Assembly: GCA_004212095.1 (NCBI GenBank)
Contig: RXIJ01000027.1
Span: forward strand, 1-17,791
Direction: 5' to 3'
Length of the DNA stretch: 17,791 nucleotides
From: Methanosarcinales archaeon
GTDB taxonomy: Archaea > Halobacteriota > Methanosarcinia > Methanosarcinales > EX4572-44
The notes beneath the pieces were generated by a model that saw nothing but the letters and a program-made list of their open reading frames with translations, made no database searches and was not told where the DNA came from. The translations under genes and the position numbers were made by a program. Shown in pieces: positions 14,458 through 17,791 of this stretch (its first letter is position 1; each line of letters opens with the position of its first letter).

Positions 14458-15675
14458 ATGAACATCATCAAAAACGTAGAGATTACGAATTATAAAGGCA
14501 TCGAGGAGACGCAGTTTTCATGCGGTTCTATAAATATTATAGTAGGTCCGAACAACACAGGAAAATCTTCTATCTTAGAATCGATATGGATGGCGGTCGC
14601 TTCTTTAAACGACTTTGAAGATAATCTTGAGACCCACTTAACAGATATTACCGAAACTGAAGATATTAGACATTTGATACGCCAGGGCAAACAGAAATCG
14701 ACTGTAGCATTAGAAATTTTTGAAAATGATAAAATAACACTGGATTTACTATATTCAAAAAAAAACTATCCTGAAGAAGTTGCTGAGTTTTTTTTAACTT
14801 TTATAAATAGAACTCCAAAATTTGATGATTTCTACCAGTTTAAAACTGATTTCCGCAGGAGCCTATTGGAATTACGGGTTCTTGAACGTAGGCTAGATAG
14901 GTTATCCGGAAAAACAGGATCAAAAGAGAATTTGGATAAGGTGCTGAAAAGAGTCTCCGAAAACATTGAATCTGCTATTGAAGAATATAAAAGCAGGTTA
15001 ATCGAATCCGAAAAGATATTCTTAATCTCGAACCTGAACAACAATCTGATCAGCATACGTGCAGTAATGGATGGCAATGCTGATAGACTTTCTATCTTTA
15101 ACGAAGAGAGCCCCTCAATCCAAAAGATTCCTATGATTATCAGTTCCCCTCACATTGGTAAGGATGTGTCTGAAATTTATAAAAAATTAGTAAATACAAA
15201 AAAACTGGCAGAGGTACTTGACATACTGAAAAATAAAATGCCATATTTTGAAGATATTAGAGAGGCAGATGGCGACTTGCTTGTTTTGCTTGAAAATCTG
15301 GATGAACCGCTGCCGCTATCTTCCATGGGAGACGGTTTCAAAGCTCTTTTAAAGCTCGTCTTCATGGCACCTCTGATTAAAAATGGAATCGCCCTATTTG
15401 AAGAGCCCGAAACATCAATGCATCCGGGATATCTAAATATTTTGGCAAAAGAAATACTATCAAGCTCTGAATATTCTCAAATTTTTATATCCACTCACAG
15501 TTTGGAACTGATAGAGTATCTGCTGGAAAAGGCTAAGAAATCTGGCAAGATTGAATCTATAAAGATTTTAAAACTGCGCAGGTTAACAGAAGGATACATC
15601 GAAAGAGAAATCTTCTCAGGAAAAGAGGCAGCTGAAGAAATTGAAATGATTAAAACCGACCTCCGGGGGTTCTAA
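14458..15675 (+). CDS. OLD-like ABC/SMC-type ATPase
   Basis: This 405-residue ATPase belongs to the AAA_15/AAA_21 (OLD-like, SMC-related) group. Walker A GPNNTGKSS is at 30-38. A helical, probably coiled-coil insertion spans about 120-190 (for example LRVLERRLDRLSGK). The ABC signature LSSMGDG is at 287-293, Walker B ALFEEPETSMHP at 312-323 and the switch histidine in ISTHS at 344-348. OLD-family nucleases carry a TOPRIM domain after such an ATPase; here the protein ends without one, and a TOPRIM-like protein is encoded by the next gene, one base after the stop. Pairs of this type include defence systems (Gabija-, PARIS- and OLD-related), so a defence or DNA-repair role is plausible but not shown. 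Confidence 0.88.
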   Translation: MNIIKNVEITNYKGIEETQFSCGSINIIVGPNNTGKSSILESIWMAVASLNDFEDNLETHLTDITETEDIRHLIRQGKQKSTVALEIFENDKITLDLLYSKKNYPEEVAEFFLTFINRTPKFDDFYQFKTDFRRSLLELRVLERRLDRLSGKTGSKENLDKVLKRVSENIESAIEEYKSRLIESEKIFLISNLNNNLISIRAVMDGNADRLSIFNEESPSIQKIPMIISSPHIGKDVSEIYKKLVNTKKLAEVLDILKNKMPYFEDIREADGDLLVLLENLDEPLPLSSMGDGFKALLKLVFMAPLIKNGIALFEEPETSMHPGYLNILAKEILSSSEYSQIFISTHSLELIEYLLEKAKKSGKIESIKILKLRRLTEGYIEREIFSGKEAAEEIEMIKTDLRGF

Positions 15676-15676
15676 T

Positions 15677-16354
15677 CTGAATATAATCCTGTGTGAAGGA
15701 AAAAACGATACATGGTTCTTTGATGAAATCATAAAAGAACATCTGGTCGATCATATATATACTATACCAGATGGAGACATAAACATAAGTAAACTTCAGA
15801 GGCTTCTTGAAAGGAGTTGTTTTAATTTTATAAAAACTCGATATACCCTGATTATATTTGGGGATAACGGCAGATGGGATACAATCAAGAAAGCTCTGGA
15901 AAGAGTCGTTGTTGACACTCTTGGAAAAGTTGTGGATGATATCCACATAACCGTTATTCTTGACGACGACGGTGTAGGATACTCCGGGCTGAAAAAAGGC
16001 GTTTCAAATACATTAAAATCTATTTCAAGGGATAAATCGAAATTCACCAACAAGCTTCCCACTCTTGAAGAATACGGCGATTCTTTCACCTTGAACCATC
16101 CAAGAGGGAGGGGAGTCATTGAAGTGCAGCTTTTAACTGTTCCAGAAAGCTTGGAGACGCAGGTTGCAAGAAGGTGCATTGAGGTCAAATGCCCAAACAA
16201 CACTAAGATGTCAAAAAATGAATCACATTACGCTCTTGATTTCTTAGCAAGAGAATATTACGATGGCAATAAGGAAAAATTGATCAGAAAAACGTCTGCA
16301 CTGCTTAAAGATGAAGTATGGGTCACAGATATTATAGAACGCGCAACATCGTGA
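15677..16354 (+). CDS. TOPRIM-like partner protein of the OLD-like ATPase (non-standard start)
   Basis: Frame 2 stays open from 15650 to TGA 16352-16354, giving about 225 residues from CTG 15677. It begins NIILCEGKNDTWFFDEIIKE, a TOPRIM-type first strand with the conserved glutamate (CEGKND). It later has TVILDDDGVGY, matching the TOPRIM DxD metal site. The rest resembles no domain I can name firmly; DUF3226- or DUF4435-like TOPRIM proteins are candidates. No ATG, GTG or TTG lies between the upstream stop (TGA 15647) and the conserved CEGKND. CTG 15677 is one base after the ATPase stop and has GGGGGT upstream, so coupled initiation there is possible. The first ordinary start, GTG 15932, would remove the conserved glutamate. 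Confidence 0.7.
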   Translation: MNIILCEGKNDTWFFDEIIKEHLVDHIYTIPDGDINISKLQRLLERSCFNFIKTRYTLIIFGDNGRWDTIKKALERVVVDTLGKVVDDIHITVILDDDGVGYSGLKKGVSNTLKSISRDKSKFTNKLPTLEEYGDSFTLNHPRGRGVIEVQLLTVPESLETQVARRCIEVKCPNNTKMSKNESHYALDFLAREYYDGNKEKLIRKTSALLKDEVWVTDIIERATS

Positions 16355-16393
16355 TCGTCTCCTGAAGTAAAGACCATTGTTGAGATATTTTAA

Positions 16394-16534
16394 GAAAAAA
16401 TTGAGTACGGTCAAATTGCAGCAGGGCGTGTTTCGCGTGCCGTCAAACGACTGCATAAACCGTACCAGTTCCTCGAGCTTAAACCACGAAAAGAAGCTCG
16501 TAACGAACTAAGTAGAGGTAGAGTATCTGCTTAA
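16394..16534 (+). other. Unrecognised coding-like fragment in the TOPRIM to frhB gap
   Basis: In the 335-base gap after the TOPRIM gene, a frame between TAA 16391 and TAA 16532 reads KIEYGQIAAGRVSRAVKRLH, then KPYQFLELKPRKEARNEL. The composition looks like real basic, possibly DNA-binding, protein rather than noise, and the same frame continues upstream of the stop as EVKTIVEIF. There is no start codon. It is probably a remnant of a lost gene; I do not recognise the family. The remainder of the gap (16535-16689) is AT-rich and may hold the promoter of the next gene. Confidence 0.3.
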
Positions 16535-16689
16535 GGTAGTGGTATTACCCTATAAACCACTTTCACTCAACACTTTCCTTTCGCTCAGGCCAAAATTCGT
16601 ATAGTTGCAAAGATGCGAACTATTTTATTATTTTAACTATTTGTTATAAAAAACCGCTTAGTTTAAGAAGAGTGTACTTTTTTAGTAGA

Positions 16690-17427
16690 ATGATGAATGG
16701 TTATGACCAGTTATTAGAAGAAGTTATTGATACTGATATATGTGTTTCATGTGGGAACTGTGCAGCAGTATGCCCCCTGCAATATATTTCTATCGTAGAT
16801 AACAAGCCAGTGCAGGATACGCAAAATAAGAGTGAGATTGAATCAAGAAGTGGCCTTGCATGCAATGATTGCAATATTTGTGTAATGTCCTGCCCACGCA
16901 TAGAGCCATCCTACTTCTGGCAGAAAAAGGAGCTTGAAAGAGCGAAGTACGATGGTAAACCAAAAGCAGCACGCACTACCTACCAGCCGATAAAAAAGGT
17001 GTGCCAGGATGGTGGAGTAGTAACAACAATATTCAAGTATCTACTTGATAATAATCTTGTGGATGGAGTCGTAGTTTCTCAATACAATGAAAACTGTGCC
17101 CCGGTTCCGGTAGTAGTAGCAACAGAAGAAGAACTTCTAAGTGCTGCAGGTTCACGTTACACAGTATCTTCAATCTACTCACCACTCGCAGACCTCAAAA
17201 AATTGAAAGATAAAGGTTATGAAAGACTTGCAATTGTAGGCACTCCCTGCCAGATATATGCGCTACGCAAAACGCAGGCAATATACAACAGGCGTAATAT
17301 GCTAATACCACATAATATTATCACCTTTGCAGTAGGGCTATTCTGTAAAGGACAGTTCGATGACCAAATACTCCGGAGTATAGACATAGATAAAGCAGGT
17401 GTTACAGGCTTCGATGTTAAATGTTAA
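16690..17427 (+). CDS. FrhB/FdhB-family F420-dehydrogenase beta-like protein, N-terminal part
   Basis: This is a member of the coenzyme F420 hydrogenase/dehydrogenase beta-subunit family, flavin and iron-sulfur proteins that pass electrons between F420 and partners. Two 4Fe-4S motifs are present near the N-terminus: C18, C21, C24 and C28 in CVSCGNCAAVCP, and C58, C61, C64 and C68 in CNDCNICVMSCP. The FrhB core includes QDGGVVTTIFKYLL, AAGSRYTVSS, IVGTPCQIYALRK and FAVGLFCKGQF. I preferred ATG 16690 (or 16693) to GTG 16672 because it begins close to the conserved domain. The frame ends early at TAA 17425-17427, caused by a 7-bp duplication; the protein continues in frame 2. The specific partner is unknown. 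Confidence 0.85.
   Translation: MMNGYDQLLEEVIDTDICVSCGNCAAVCPLQYISIVDNKPVQDTQNKSEIESRSGLACNDCNICVMSCPRIEPSYFWQKKELERAKYDGKPKAARTTYQPIKKVCQDGGVVTTIFKYLLDNNLVDGVVVSQYNENCAPVPVVVATEEELLSAAGSRYTVSSIYSPLADLKKLKDKGYERLAIVGTPCQIYALRKTQAIYNRRNMLIPHNIITFAVGLFCKGQFDDQILRSIDIDKAGVTGFDVKC
17414..17427 (+). repeat. Exact 7-bp tandem duplication disrupting the frhB-like gene
   Basis: ATGTTAA is present twice in a row (17414-17420, 17421-17427). Removing one copy restores TTC GAT GTT AAG AAA GAG GGA ATG, reading FDVKKEGM, and joins the two halves of the gene in one frame. Confidence 0.95.
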
Positions 17428-17779
17428 GAAAGAGGGAATGATTATCTCTTTTAAAGATGGTAGAAAGAAGGTCATCACTCATGAAGAGCTGGATAAATAC
17501 ACCAGGGCTGGATGCGGTGTATGCCCTGATTTTACTTCGGTCTATGCAGACATTTCAGTTGGCAGCGAAGGCTCACCTCAAGGATGGTCAACAGTTATTG
17601 CACGCACAGAACAAGGTAAGCAGTTATACCAGATGCTTCTGGATAAAGAATTGATAGAGAGTGCGGAAGTGGATGAAAAAGGGCATGATTCGATAGAGCG
17701 AACGCTTCGTCAGAAAGAAGAAAGATCGAGGGTTAATATAGAGAAGATGCTGGGAGAAACATCAAAGGTTTTACCATGA
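17414..17779 (+). CDS. FrhB/FdhB-family protein, C-terminal part in shifted frame
   Basis: The frame reads VKKEGMIISFKDGRKK, then the family C-terminal block AGCGVCPDFTSVYADISVGS and GSPQGWSTVIARTEQGKQL, which normally completes the flavin and iron-sulfur domain. TGA is at 17777-17779. Together with the N-terminal part the intact gene would encode about 360 residues, the usual size for an FrhB-family protein with an N-terminal ferredoxin domain. It probably does not start on its own, although ATG 17414 is available. The charged tail (DSIERTLRQKEERSRVNIEK) is typical of FrhB paralogues. Confidence 0.85.
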   Translation: MLNVKKEGMIISFKDGRKKVITHEELDKYTRAGCGVCPDFTSVYADISVGSEGSPQGWSTVIARTEQGKQLYQMLLDKELIESAEVDEKGHDSIERTLRQKEERSRVNIEKMLGETSKVLP

Positions 17780-17791
17780 ACTAATAAAACG

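Noticed and set aside
15796..16203. 135-codon minus-strand ORF opposite the TOPRIM gene
   Set aside because: The plus frame has TOPRIM-like motifs (CEGKND, DDDG), while the minus peptide has no recognisable domain.
1..17791. tRNA or rRNA genes
   Set aside because: No cloverleaf with a GGTTCRA-type T-loop and CCA-side acceptor, and no rRNA-like conserved stretch, was found on reading the gaps between genes.

Overview
The window looks like a chromosomal segment of a euryarchaeon of the methanogen or anaerobic methanotroph type, probably near Methanosarcinales. The evidence is an A-type ATP synthase operon in the order I-K-E-C-F-A-B-D followed by a small membrane ORF in the ahaG position, an archaeal methionyl-tRNA synthetase, and an FrhB-family (F420-dehydrogenase beta) iron-sulfur flavoprotein. 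The lineage is an inference from gene content, because no rRNA or tRNA gene was seen.

Positions 1-7293 hold the ATP synthase operon: the end of atpI (its 5' part lies outside the window, and it is broken by an internal frameshifting deletion near 581), then atpK, atpE, atpC, atpF, atpA, atpB, atpD and a 49-codon membrane ORF. The genes are tightly packed except at two points. Just before atpF and just before atpD lie tandem repeats (91 bp and 72/71 bp units) of short hairpins with three-base loops. Each unit also copies the ribosome-binding region, start codon and first codons of the gene that follows. The repeats therefore insert chains of mini-ORFs with their own start sites between real cistrons without destroying the operon. 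AtpF and AtpD form the central rotor axle of the enzyme, so the shared position may matter. This is the most unusual signal in the window.

Positions 7294-8659 are a graveyard: a DDE transposase remnant (IS1634-like), a minus-strand fragment of an APC-family amino acid permease with an in-frame stop, and the C-terminal fragment of a second, IS1182-like transposase. Positions 8660-11280 form a compact plus-strand operon trpD-trpF-trxB with overlapping genes. It meets, tail to tail with a 2-base gap, a minus-strand aconitase-family large subunit (isopropylmalate dehydratase or homoaconitase), whose conserved N-terminus extends upstream of any ordinary start codon.

Positions 12652-14361 encode MetRS. 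Next comes a two-gene ATPase plus TOPRIM-like module (14458-16354) resembling a split OLD-type nuclease, which may be a defence or DNA-repair system. Its second gene has no ATG, GTG or TTG start. The window ends with an FrhB-family gene split by an exact 7-bp tandem duplication. Several genes (atpI, the frhB-like gene, the aconitase-family start, the TOPRIM start, one atpD repeat unit) carry indels or lack ordinary starts, so real decay and sequence error both need to be considered.
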